DNA of 64,000 bases, taken from positions 1 to 64,000 of the forward strand of contig CAJXUB010000003.1 of NCBI GenBank assembly GCA_913061125.1. The letters are read 5' to 3'. The DNA comes from an uncultured Flavobacteriaceae bacterium (GTDB lineage Bacteria; Bacteroidota; Bacteroidia; Flavobacteriales; Flavobacteriaceae). The notes beneath the pieces were generated by a model. That model was not told where the DNA came from, searched no databases, and saw only the letters and a program-made list of their open reading frames with translations. The position numbers and the translations under genes are program-made. Every line of letters starts with the position of its first letter. Position 1 is the first letter of the stretch. Shown here in pieces: positions 17,120 to 25,532 of this stretch.

Positions 17120-17340
17120 AACTCAAAAAAACTAGTATTCTGTTTTTTTTTAACCACTTTTTCCACTTTTTTAGACACTCGCAAAATAGAAGCGATCAAA
17201 ATGGCGCAACCGGCCGCAATGGTAGTCACAACGGCAGTGTAGCTGTCCCCACTTAAGGGGGCATCAAAGTTAATTTTTGTAATATTAAACACCCCAATAA
17301 TCAGGGCTAAGGCAGATAAGATATAAGTTGCTAATTTCAT
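17116..17340 (-). CDS. 74-residue two-helix membrane protein of unknown function
   Basis: Two helices (YILSALALIIGVFNI and VTTIAAGCAILIASILRV) followed by a strongly basic tail (SKKVEKVVKKKQN). It lies 4 bases after the marC stop and probably shares its transcript. No family recognised. Confidence 0.65.
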   Translation of the reverse strand: MKLATYILSALALIIGVFNITKINFDAPLSGDSYTAVVTTIAAGCAILIASILRVSKKVEKVVKKKQNTSFFEF

Positions 17341-17344
17341 GGTC

Positions 17345-17923
17345 CTATAATAAAAACTTAATGTTTGAAGTGAACAGTTTAACCGCTATGGCCAATAAAA
17401 TGACCCCAAAAATTTTACGGGTTATATTGATGCCATTAGGACCAATAATTCGCTCAATTTTGGATGAGGTTTTGAGAACGATAAAAATCACCAAAACATT
17501 GACAACCACAGCCACTATAATATTTTCAGTTTCAAACTCAGACTTTAGGGACAATAATGTCGTTAGACTACCAGGCCCAGCGATTAAAGGGAAAGCCAAC
17601 GGAAAAACAGTTGCATTTATGGAGGACTCCTCGTCTTGTTTGTATAAGGTGATGCCCAGAATCATTTCCAGGGCAATGAATAGCAAAATAAAGGCTCCTG
17701 CCACTGCAAAGGAATGCACATCTATTCCGACCAAATTCAAAATACTGTCTCCAACAAACAAGAAAACGATCATAATAACCCCAGCAATAATAGAAGCTTT
17801 TTCACTTTGAATATGACCAGCTTTTTTTCTTAAATCGATAATGATAGGAATGTTTCCAACAATATCGATAACTGCAAAAAGCACCATAAATGCAGTAAAA
17901 ATTTCTTTAAAATCAAATGTCAT
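17345..17923 (-). CDS. MarC-family inner-membrane protein
   Basis: 192 residues with six membrane helices and the MarC (UPF0056) motifs FAVIDIVGNIPIIIDL, FPLAFPLIAGPGSLTTLLSL and IIGPNGINITRKIFGVILLA. The family was once linked to multiple antibiotic resistance and is annotated as a neutral amino-acid transporter group on limited evidence; the substrate is unproven. It is divergent from the DUF3109 gene. Confidence 0.9.
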   Translation of the reverse strand: MTFDFKEIFTAFMVLFAVIDIVGNIPIIIDLRKKAGHIQSEKASIIAGVIMIVFLFVGDSILNLVGIDVHSFAVAGAFILLFIALEMILGITLYKQDEESSINATVFPLAFPLIAGPGSLTTLLSLKSEFETENIIVAVVVNVLVIFIVLKTSSKIERIIGPNGINITRKIFGVILLAIAVKLFTSNIKFLL

Positions 17924-17995
17924 TATCCAATAAATTATTTCAGTTCAAAGGTCGGAAAATTATGTATAATACAAACCAAAACAACTGCAATTATT

Positions 17996-18029
17996 TTGTG
18001 ACGTCTTTTCATAAAAAACGGTATCTTCG
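17996..18029 (+). promoter_or_regulatory. promoter of the DUF3109 gene, apparently leaderless
   Basis: TTG at 17996-17998, a 23-base spacer and TATCTTCG at 18022-18029. The ATG follows after only 4 bases, so transcription would begin at or next to the start codon. Confidence 0.55.
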
Positions 18030-18033
18030 TTGG

Positions 18034-18609
18034 ATGTTTCAACTGGGCAAAACTATCGTTTCTGAAGATCTTCTTGGTCAAGAATTTAGCTGTAATCTTA
18101 AGGCCTGTAAGGGGGCTTGCTGTGTACACGGCGATGCTGGTGCTCCCATTGAGAAAGAGGAGGCCGAAATTCTGAAAGAAATTTACCCAAAAGTAAAACC
18201 GTACCTGCGTCCAGAAGGTATTCAAGCCATTGAAAATCAGGGGGTTTTTGTCACATCAAAACAGGGCGATCTGGAAACCCCGTTGGTAAATGGTGCCGAG
18301 TGCGCCTACGTTGTTTTTGATGACAACCAAACGGCTCTGTGCGGGATTGAGCAAGCCCACAACCAAGGCAAAATCAATTGGAAAAAACCCATTTCATGTC
18401 ATTTGTACCCTGTGCGCGTGAAATCTTACAGCGAATTTTCAGCCGTAAATTATCATAAATGGCAAATTTGCAGCTCGGCATGTGCGTTGGGGCAGGAGCT
18501 GAAAATGCCTGTCTATCGATTTGTAAAACAAGCTTTGATCCAAAAATTCGGTCAAGATTGGTACGATACGCTCGAAAAGATGGCTGAATCCAAATCTGCT
18601 GCGGAATAA
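18034..18609 (+). CDS. DUF3109 cysteine-rich protein
   Basis: 191 residues from the ATG giving MFQLGKTIVSEDLLGQEF. An upstream in-frame start at 17917 would overlap marC and lies before the -7 box. Eight or more conserved cysteines occur in patterns such as CNLKACKGACCVHGDAGAP, CAYVV, CGIEQAH, SCHLYPVRV and ICSSACALG, suggesting a zinc or Fe-S site. The family is widespread in Bacteroidota; no function is established. A weak hairpin terminator follows. Confidence 0.88.
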   Translation: MFQLGKTIVSEDLLGQEFSCNLKACKGACCVHGDAGAPIEKEEAEILKEIYPKVKPYLRPEGIQAIENQGVFVTSKQGDLETPLVNGAECAYVVFDDNQTALCGIEQAHNQGKINWKKPISCHLYPVRVKSYSEFSAVNYHKWQICSSACALGQELKMPVYRFVKQALIQKFGQDWYDTLEKMAESKSAAE

Positions 18610-18615
18610 TTTTTC

Positions 18616-18636
18616 GGTGCCTAGCACCATTTTTTT
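18616..18636 (+). terminator. short hairpin terminator after the DUF3109 gene
   Basis: GGTGC, loop CTA, GCACC, then AT and a T run, 7 bases after the stop codon. Only five strong pairs, so moderately convincing. Confidence 0.5.
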
Positions 18637-18889
18637 AAAAATGGAGATTCAAAAAGTAAAATTTTTCTTTTTCTGCAGGATCAAAAATTTAAGAGAGAAG
18701 CTATTTTTAAACTACTGAAAATCAATAAGTTGTAAGTTAATTTGAATGTTTTTATTGTAAGAAAAGGACTACTTGTTGTTAAAAACTTAGCACCAATGTT
18801 TATAAATAGAGCTTTTATTTAAGGCGACAATTTTAAATCTTTGTTAGGTACAAAATCAGTAAATCAATTAAACTAAAACCGACACACAC

Positions 18890-19870
18890 ATGCCACAAGT
18901 GGAACCTATTTTGCAAGAAAATAAAGATCGTTTTGTAATTTTTCCCATTCAACACCACGATATTTGGGAATGGTATAAGAAGTCGGAAGCCAGTTTTTGG
19001 ACGGCGGAAGAGATCGATTTGCACCAAGATTTAACCGATTGGAACGAGAAATTAAGCGACGACGAGCGTTACTTTATCAAGCATATTTTGGCATTTTTCG
19101 CAGCCAGCGATGGCATTGTGAATGAAAATCTTGCTGAAAATTTTGTCAACGAAGTCCAATACAGCGAAGCCAAGTTTTTCTACGGCTTTCAAATCATGAT
19201 GGAAAACATCCACAGCGAAACCTATTCGTTGCTCATTGATACCTACGTTAAGGATGAGGTCGAAAAAGATAAGCTTTTTAACGCCATAGAAAACTTCCCA
19301 GCCATTAAGAAAAAAGCGGATTGGGCCCTGCGTTGGATTGAATCGCCGAGCTTTGCCGAACGTTTAATTGCTTTTGCGGCCGTGGAAGGCATCTTTTTTT
19401 CTGGGGCCTTTTGTTCCATTTTCTGGTTAAAGAAACGCGGCTTGATGCCCGGTTTAACGTTTTCTAACGAGTTGATTTCTAGAGACGAAGGGGTTCACGC
19501 GGATTTTGCAGTTCACCTTCATAACAATCACTTGGTGAATAAAGTACCAAAAGAACGAATTCGCGAAATTATCGTTGATGCCCTAAACATTGAACGTGAA
19601 TTTATTACGGAGTCATTACCCGTGAGTTTGATCGGGATGAACTCCAAACTCATGTCACAATATCTTGAATTTGTTGCCGACAGACTTCTTCAGGAACTCG
19701 ATTGTGAAAAAGAATACAACACTCCAAATCCTTTTGATTTTATGGACATGATTTCATTGCAAGGGAAAACCAATTTCTTTGAAAAACGTGTTTCAGAATA
19801 TCAAAAAGCCGGGGTCCTCAACAAAGAAGAGGAGGATGCCAACAAATACAGCTTCGACGCCGATTTTTAA
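18890..19870 (+). CDS. nrdB: ribonucleoside-diphosphate reductase, small (beta) subunit
   Basis: 326-residue class I R2 protein that holds the di-metal cofactor and tyrosyl radical. Visible features are [50 protein letters not shown] with EXXH ligands, [35 protein letters not shown] and a C-terminal tail ending KYSFDADF that docks on R1. It lies upstream of nrdA with a 163-base gap. The 280-base region before it holds no recognisable riboswitch or NrdR box. Confidence 0.97.
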   Translation: MPQVEPILQENKDRFVIFPIQHHDIWEWYKKSEASFWTAEEIDLHQDLTDWNEKLSDDERYFIKHILAFFAASDGIVNENLAENFVNEVQYSEAKFFYGFQIMMENIHSETYSLLIDTYVKDEVEKDKLFNAIENFPAIKKKADWALRWIESPSFAERLIAFAAVEGIFFSGAFCSIFWLKKRGLMPGLTFSNELISRDEGVHADFAVHLHNNHLVNKVPKERIREIIVDALNIEREFITESLPVSLIGMNSKLMSQYLEFVADRLLQELDCEKEYNTPNPFDFMDMISLQGKTNFFEKRVSEYQKAGVLNKEEEDANKYSFDADF

Positions 19871-20033
19871 TCTGGGCGATACATCAAGCTATACCTAAAA
19901 AATAGATAACAAAGGAATTTCCTGCGTTGAACAATTAAAAATAAACTGTGTTTTTGTTGCAAGACAAAAACAATAGAACAACCAACTAACCGCTTTTTTT
20001 AAGCAATTAAAAAGGAGCAAAAATTGTAATACT

Positions 20034-22508
20034 ATGTATGTAATCAAAAGAGACGGCCGAAAAGAAGAAATCATGTTCGATAAAATCACGGCCCGTGTAA
20101 GGAAACTTTGCTACGGTCTAAACCCACTTGTAGACCCTCTGAAAGTCGCGATGCGAGTAATCGATGGCCTCTACGATGGAGTGACCACCAGCGAACTTGA
20201 CAACTTGGCCTCTGAGGTGGCTGCAACCATGACAACAGCACATCCTGATTATGCTAAATTGGCCGCACGTATTTCTGTCTCAAATTTACATAAGAGTACC
20301 AAAAAGACCTTCAGCGAGGTCATGCACGACCTGTACACCTATGTTAACCCGCGCACAGGAAAGGATGCCCCCCTACTTTCGGATGAGGTTTATAAGGTCA
20401 TCATGGACAATAAGGACAGACTGGATTCCACCATCATTTATAACAGAGATTTTGGGTACGACTATTTTGGATTCAAAACACTGGAGCGTTCTTATTTGCT
20501 GAAATTAAATGGGAAAATTGCGGAGCGGCCCCAACACATGCTAATGCGAGTTTCTATTGGAATACATCCCGATGATTTGGATGCTGCCATAGAAACTTAC
20601 AACCTGATGTCAAAAAAATATTTCACACACGCCACACCGACGTTGTTCAACTCAGGCACACCCAAACCGCAAATGTCATCCTGCTTTCTGCTGACCATGA
20701 AAGAAGACAGTATTGATGGGATTTATGACACCCTAAAACAAACGGCCAAAATATCTCAATCGGCTGGAGGAATTGGTTTAGCGATGCACAACATACGTGC
20801 CACGGGCAGCTACATCGCAGGAACGAACGGAACCAGTAATGGGATAGTCCCAATGCTTCGAGTGTACAACGACACAGCCCGCTATGTAGATCAAGGCGGT
20901 GGAAAACGAAAAGGAAGTTTTGCCATTTATTTAGAACCATGGCATGCCGATATTTTTGATTTTTTAGATTTGAAAAAAAACCATGGTAAAGAAGAAATGC
21001 GGGCACGCGACTTGTTTTACGCCATGTGGATTCCCGATTTATTTATGAAGCGGGTTCAAGAAGATGGGCAATGGACTTTAATGTGCCCTAACGAGTGTCC
21101 AGGTCTTCCAGACACACACAGTGACGAGTTTGAAAAGCTGTACATCAAATATGAGCAAGAAGGTAAAGGGAGAAAAACAATTAAAGCTAGAGAACTTTGG
21201 GAAAAAATTACCGAATCGCAAATCGAAACGGGAACGCCGTACATGTTGTACAAAGATGCGGCTAACCGTAAATCGAACCAGCAGAACCTAGGAACTATTA
21301 GATCCTCAAATCTTTGTACAGAAATCATCGAATACACATCTCCTGACGAAGTGGCGGTTTGCAACCTAGCTTCCATCGCGCTTCCAATGTTTGTTAAAGA
21401 TGGTGCGTTTGACCACCAAGAATTGTTTAAAATTACAAAACGTGTAACCAAAAATTTGAATAAGGTTATTGACAGAAACTATTATCCTGTGATTGAAGCC
21501 CAAAATTCAAATTTCAGACACCGTCCTATTGGACTCGGAGTTCAAGGATTGGCCGATACTTTTATCAAGCTCAGACTTCCATTCACGTGTGATGAGGCCA
21601 AACAATTAAATCAAGATATTTTCGAAACCATTTATTTTGCAGCCGTTACAGCTTCCATGGAAGAAGCCAAAGCCGACGGTGCTTATGAGACCTACAAGGG
21701 GTCTCCAATCAGCGAAGGTAAATTTCAGTACAACCTGTGGGGCCTCAAAGATGAGGAGCTCAGCGGAATGTGGGACTGGGGGAAACTTCGAAAGCAGGTT
21801 CTTAAACACGGTGTACGAAATTCCTTATTGGTTGCTCCGATGCCAACAGCAAGCACTTCTCAAATTTTAGGAAATAACGAATGTTTTGAGCCGTACACCT
21901 CCAACATTTACACACGCCGAGTTCTATCAGGGGAGTTTATTGTAGTGAACAAGCACCTTTTAGAGGATCTTGTTCAGTTGGGCTTGTGGAACGAAGGTTT
22001 GAAGCAAGAAATAATGAGAGCCAACGGATCAATTCAACATATTGATCGAATCCCTAAAGACATTAAAGAGTTGTACAAAACCGTATGGGAACTTAGTATG
22101 AAAGACATCATTGACATGTCCAGACATCGCGGGTATTTTATTGACCAATCACAATCCTTGAACCTGTTCATGGAAGGTGCCACCATGGCCAAATTGACAT
22201 CGATGCACTTTTATGCTTGGAAAAGTGGTTTAAAAACGGGGATGTATTATCTTAGAACCAAAAGCGCGGTGGATGCCATTAAGTTCACCCTGGATAACAC
22301 AAAAAAAGCGGAACCACAAGCCGAGGCAGTACAAGACCAAGTGGTCCTTGAAAAACAAAAACAAAAGGCCGCAAAAACGGCCGAGAAGTTTTCACAACAA
22401 ACTGTTGTTGATACTGATGTGGAGCCCATGTCAGCAGAAGAAATGAAGGCTCTGATTCAGCAAGCCAAAGCTTCTGAAGGAGACGACTGTCTCATGTGTG
22501 GGTCGTAA
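20034..22508 (+). CDS. nrdA: ribonucleoside-diphosphate reductase, large (alpha) subunit
   Basis: 824 residues. The N-terminal ATP-cone begins [18 protein letters not shown]. The catalytic barrel shows [18 protein letters not shown] (first active-site Cys), [22 protein letters not shown] (radical and second Cys region) and the [21 protein letters not shown] loop (given here as [18 protein letters not shown]). A Lys/Ala/Gln-rich linker leads to the C-terminal swinging pair CLMCGS, which is re-reduced by thioredoxin. With nrdB it makes deoxynucleotides for replication. A bidirectional hairpin follows. Confidence 0.97.
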   Translation: MYVIKRDGRKEEIMFDKITARVRKLCYGLNPLVDPLKVAMRVIDGLYDGVTTSELDNLASEVAATMTTAHPDYAKLAARISVSNLHKSTKKTFSEVMHDLYTYVNPRTGKDAPLLSDEVYKVIMDNKDRLDSTIIYNRDFGYDYFGFKTLERSYLLKLNGKIAERPQHMLMRVSIGIHPDDLDAAIETYNLMSKKYFTHATPTLFNSGTPKPQMSSCFLLTMKEDSIDGIYDTLKQTAKISQSAGGIGLAMHNIRATGSYIAGTNGTSNGIVPMLRVYNDTARYVDQGGGKRKGSFAIYLEPWHADIFDFLDLKKNHGKEEMRARDLFYAMWIPDLFMKRVQEDGQWTLMCPNECPGLPDTHSDEFEKLYIKYEQEGKGRKTIKARELWEKITESQIETGTPYMLYKDAANRKSNQQNLGTIRSSNLCTEIIEYTSPDEVAVCNLASIALPMFVKDGAFDHQELFKITKRVTKNLNKVIDRNYYPVIEAQNSNFRHRPIGLGVQGLADTFIKLRLPFTCDEAKQLNQDIFETIYFAAVTASMEEAKADGAYETYKGSPISEGKFQYNLWGLKDEELSGMWDWGKLRKQVLKHGVRNSLLVAPMPTASTSQILGNNECFEPYTSNIYTRRVLSGEFIVVNKHLLEDLVQLGLWNEGLKQEIMRANGSIQHIDRIPKDIKELYKTVWELSMKDIIDMSRHRGYFIDQSQSLNLFMEGATMAKLTSMHFYAWKSGLKTGMYYLRTKSAVDAIKFTLDNTKKAEPQAEAVQDQVVLEKQKQKAAKTAEKFSQQTVVDTDVEPMSAEEMKALIQQAKASEGDDCLMCGS

Positions 22509-22530
22509 AGCTAAAAAAACGATAGATTTC

Positions 22531-22563
22531 AAAAAAAATCCGCTGTATCAAGCGGATTTTTTT
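22531..22563. terminator. bidirectional terminator between nrdA and the PiT gene
   Basis: AAATCCGCT and AGCGGATTT form a hairpin with loop GTATCA, flanked by A and T runs on both sides. It can serve nrdA on the + strand and the phosphate transporter on the - strand. Confidence 0.88.
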
Positions 22564-22582
22564 GGTTTTTTGGTCTAACGAT

Positions 22583-24853
22583 CTATTGAAGTGAGTTGTT
22601 GTACGATGAGCTATATTCATTTAAAAGATTTGAAGTAGCCACTAACAAATCTTTACTTTCAAGAAGTAAGCTGAAGTAAAGTGTGGTGTTTTTTGGGCTG
22701 GACTCTTCTTTTCTTGTTCGTTCGACTTGAATATTCAAATTAGCATCAATAGCGTCTAAAATTTCGGATTTTTGATTGGCAATGACATTCAGTGAATCAT
22801 AAGATTTTGATTCAAATGAATTTTGAACTTCCCTAAATAACAATTCAATGGAACTGCTAAGATCACTTAGTTCCTTAATTTGACTGAACTTCAGTTTTTT
22901 GTGGTTGTTGTTTACATGTTTATAACTCAAGTTGGTGATGTAATCCAAGGACTGGATCATGTCTTGCAAAAATCCTAAAATTTTAATGTAAAAATTACTG
23001 GCACTCACACTCGATTCGTCCAGACTTTTTATAAAATAAAAAATATCATCTCTCAAAGTTTCAATCTCATCCGATAATTTTACCACTTGTTTTTTATTTT
23101 TTTTCAACGCAGCTAAATCTTGTTGGGCTAAAGAAAAAATGGTAGAGTTGTAAACTTTACCCCCGCGTTTAAATACTATAGCAATAGTGTCTGCACTCTC
23201 TCTAATAACGCCTTGAATGGATCGGCTTTCGGATTTTGTATTGGAGTTGGTGGTTATGGTTTCGCGCTGTGTTCTTTTGTATCGGATAGAGCTGTTAATC
23301 AATAGTCCAAAGGCGGTAAAGATGAGGATCGGAAACATAACTTGGACATTAAGCCTCATCAAATAGGCAACAAGACCTGCTGCGCTAAACGCAATGATGG
23401 CCGTGAAAAACCAACCTGCTATGACATTAAGTACACCCGCCACTCGATAAACGGCACTATCTGCACCCCATGCTCTGTCTGCCAGCGATGTCCCCATTGC
23501 CACCATAAAGGTGACATAGGTTGTGGATAAAGGCAATTTCATGGAGGTAGCAATGGAAATTAAAACACTGGCCACCATAAGGTTAACTGCTGCTCGGACC
23601 ATATCAAAAGCGGGGCGGTTTTGTTTCGAAACAGCATTTAAATCATTGATGGGTCTAAATTGGGCATCAATAGCATCTCGAACGGATTTTGGGATGATGT
23701 AGCCGATTGTTTTTGAAGACACGACAGCAGCCCTAACGATACCTCTTGACATGGCGTTAGGTTGAAAACGTTCTTTAGTATCTTGTTGGCTGGATAAATC
23801 TATGGAGGTTTGTACTACTTTTTTTGATTTTGATGAAAACCATAAAGTTAGAACCATAACAAGCCCAGCTCCTAATAACAACCAATTGTTAGTGGGAACT
23901 TTGGACGCTAAAACATCCATCGGGAATTGCGTAGCAGGCAGCCCCGAAACGGACCATTCTAAAAATGAATTATAAGCTGCTACGGGCACCCCGATAAAGT
24001 TCACCAAATCATTTCCTGCAAATGCTAATGCCAAAGCGAATGTCCCGATAATAATGATAAGTCGATATATATTCGTTTTAAAAAGGGAAATCAAAACAAG
24101 AGATAACAAAGACCAAAATACGGAACTTAAAGCTACAATTTCAAATACCTTTGTTTCCAAGAATTCTTTCATGGTTATTCCGCCAAGACTATCAAAAGAC
24201 ATGTTGGCATAGGAGGTTCCTTTTAGCCCTTTCATGAATATAAAGTAGGTGATGGCGGTGAGGGCCAAACCTCCAAAAATTGCTCCAACCCACGGTGCTT
24301 TGGTTTCAAATTGGAAAGAAATCAGGACTCTAGAAACCCATTGAACTAGGGCTCCAATGGTGAATGCCACAGCAACGGAAAGGACGATTCCAAATATAAT
24401 TTGGGATGCTTTGGAGGTGTTGATGTAATCGATAAGTTCGTTAATCCCGCCTCCGTTGGAGTATATTTTAACCAAAGCGATGGCTACAGCGGCACCCAGC
24501 AGCTCAAAAACAATGGACACAGTCGTTGAAGTTGGCATTCCTAAGCTATTGAAAAGATCCAGCAGAAGGATATCCGTAATCATAACCGCCATGAAGATGA
24601 TCATGATTTCGTCAAACATAAATTCACTAGGATTAAAAATCCCTTTTCTTGCAACCTCCATCATCCCGCTAGAGAATACTGCCCCAACGGCTACGCCGAT
24701 ACTGGCGACAATCATGATGGTTTTAAATGAGATGGCTTTAGAACCTATGGCAGAATTTAAAAAATTCACAGCGTCGTTACTGACTCCAACAATCAAATCC
24801 GCTACCGCCAAAAGGGCTAAGGCGATTAACATATACAGATACAGGTTCTCCAT
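22583..24853 (-). CDS. PiT-family inorganic phosphate transporter with PhoU-like C-terminal domain
   Basis: 756 residues from the ATG giving MENLYLYMLIALALLAVAD; an upstream start at 24880 would add nine unlikely residues. The two inverted PiT halves are seen in GVSNDAVNFLNSAIGSKAI and AGNDLVNFIGVPVAAYNSF, with many membrane helices to about residue 540. The last ~200 residues are soluble and helical (ETLRDDIFYFIKSLDESS, LDYITNLSYKHVNNNHK), like PhoU-type regulatory domains. It transports phosphate, probably with a cation. A direct repeat of 11-nt period lies 51 bases upstream. Confidence 0.9.
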   Translation of the reverse strand: MENLYLYMLIALALLAVADLIVGVSNDAVNFLNSAIGSKAISFKTIMIVASIGVAVGAVFSSGMMEVARKGIFNPSEFMFDEIMIIFMAVMITDILLLDLFNSLGMPTSTTVSIVFELLGAAVAIALVKIYSNGGGINELIDYINTSKASQIIFGIVLSVAVAFTIGALVQWVSRVLISFQFETKAPWVGAIFGGLALTAITYFIFMKGLKGTSYANMSFDSLGGITMKEFLETKVFEIVALSSVFWSLLSLVLISLFKTNIYRLIIIIGTFALALAFAGNDLVNFIGVPVAAYNSFLEWSVSGLPATQFPMDVLASKVPTNNWLLLGAGLVMVLTLWFSSKSKKVVQTSIDLSSQQDTKERFQPNAMSRGIVRAAVVSSKTIGYIIPKSVRDAIDAQFRPINDLNAVSKQNRPAFDMVRAAVNLMVASVLISIATSMKLPLSTTYVTFMVAMGTSLADRAWGADSAVYRVAGVLNVIAGWFFTAIIAFSAAGLVAYLMRLNVQVMFPILIFTAFGLLINSSIRYKRTQRETITTNSNTKSESRSIQGVIRESADTIAIVFKRGGKVYNSTIFSLAQQDLAALKKNKKQVVKLSDEIETLRDDIFYFIKSLDESSVSASNFYIKILGFLQDMIQSLDYITNLSYKHVNNNHKKLKFSQIKELSDLSSSIELLFREVQNSFESKSYDSLNVIANQKSEILDAIDANLNIQVERTRKEESSPKNTTLYFSLLLESKDLLVATSNLLNEYSSSYNNSLQ

Positions 24854-24903
24854 TGAATGAGTTACTTTAAAGCTCAACAAATATCATTCTTTAATACCAC
24901 TCC

Positions 24904-24921
24904 ATTGTTAAGTTAATGTTA
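24904..24921 (-). promoter_or_regulatory. direct repeat of 11-nt period upstream of the PiT gene (site A)
   Basis: Read on the - strand: TAACATT AACT TAACAAT, two 7-mers separated by 4 bases, the geometry of OmpR/PhoB-family sites. It precedes a -7-like GATATTTG. It is related to two further sites in the region at 25032 and 29806. Confidence 0.4.
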
Positions 24922-25031
24922 TCTATAAAGTCATTTTAGAAACAATTTTATAAGATTACCCTGTAGATTCGATTAATTTCATAAAACACCACGAAATAGT
25001 TTAAACTACTGATAATCAGCGTTTTAAATTT

Positions 25032-25049
25032 TTAATGTTAATTTAATGT
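25032..25049. promoter_or_regulatory. direct repeat of 11-nt period (site B)
   Basis: TTAATGT TAAT TTAATGT, an exact 7-mer repeated with 11-base period, lies between the divergent PiT and YwqK-like genes. It is just upstream of the latter's -33 element. Confidence 0.4.
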
Positions 25050-25059
25050 AAACAAATAG

Positions 25060-25090
25060 TTGATTTATTGTAAATATTTCTATACATTTG
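25060..25090 (+). promoter_or_regulatory. promoter of the YwqK-like gene
   Basis: TTG at 25060-25062, a 20-base spacer and TACATTTG at 25083-25090 match the Bacteroidota consensus. Confidence 0.65.
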
Positions 25091-25119
25091 ACGAGTAACA
25101 ACCCCTAAACACAATAATT

Positions 25120-25479
25120 ATGAGAAAATATATTTTGATTTTATTCGCCTCAATCGGTATAATGACCTTTGCTCAAGAGGTTAAAAACCCCGTATTGGAA
25201 GTTAAGGGTGATGTAATTTTAGCGACCTATTTCCACGACAATGGTGCAGTCCATCAGCACGGCTCTTTCACTAAAGACGGAGTTTTACAAGGTCTTTGGA
25301 CGAGTTATGATTTTCAAGGGAATAAATTGTCTCAGGGGTTTTATTCCAACGGCTTCAAAACAGGCCAGTGGTTATTTTGGACCAAAGATGCTCTCAAGGA
25401 AGTTAATTTTTCAGATTCAAAGATTATCAATATCAGCGAGTGGCGAAAAACATCCGATGTTGCACTAAACATCCGATAA
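25120..25479 (+). CDS. small exported MORN/YwqK-like repeat protein
   Basis: 119 residues with a signal peptide (MRKYILILFASIGIMTFAQ). Repeats of the MORN/YwqK type follow: YFHDNGAVHQHGSFTKDGVLQG, seen as DNGAVHQHGSF and then GLWTSYDFQGNKLSQGFYSNG, and NGFKTGQWLFWTKD. Relatives are often labelled YwqK-family antitoxin, but no toxin gene is adjacent and an exported antitoxin is unlikely. A role in the envelope is inferred from the signal peptide. It has its own promoter and terminator. Confidence 0.75.
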   Translation: MRKYILILFASIGIMTFAQEVKNPVLEVKGDVILATYFHDNGAVHQHGSFTKDGVLQGLWTSYDFQGNKLSQGFYSNGFKTGQWLFWTKDALKEVNFSDSKIINISEWRKTSDVALNIR

Positions 25480-25480
25480 A

Positions 25481-25511
25481 AAAAAGCTCCCATGATTGGG
25501 AGCTTTTTTTA
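25481..25511. terminator. bidirectional terminator between the YwqK-like and TonB-receptor genes
   Basis: GCTCCCA, loop TGAT, TGGGAGC, with an A run before and a T run after. It lies directly after the YwqK-like stop and 22 bases beyond the receptor's stop on the other strand. Confidence 0.9.
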
Positions 25512-25532
25512 TTTAAACTTTCTCAAACAATT

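Noticed and set aside
17917-18033. 39-codon upstream extension of the DUF3109 gene
   Set aside because: It overlaps marC and lies before the -7 box; family members begin at MFQLGKTIVSEDLL.
18610-18889. Possible NrdR boxes or a riboswitch before nrdB
   Set aside because: I looked for paired ACACWATATATTGT-like boxes and for folded leader elements and found none convincing; only a weak terminator and AT-rich sequence are present.
25120-25479. YwqK-like gene as an antitoxin of a toxin-antitoxin pair
   Set aside because: It has a signal peptide and no adjacent toxin gene, so the common database label is not supported here.
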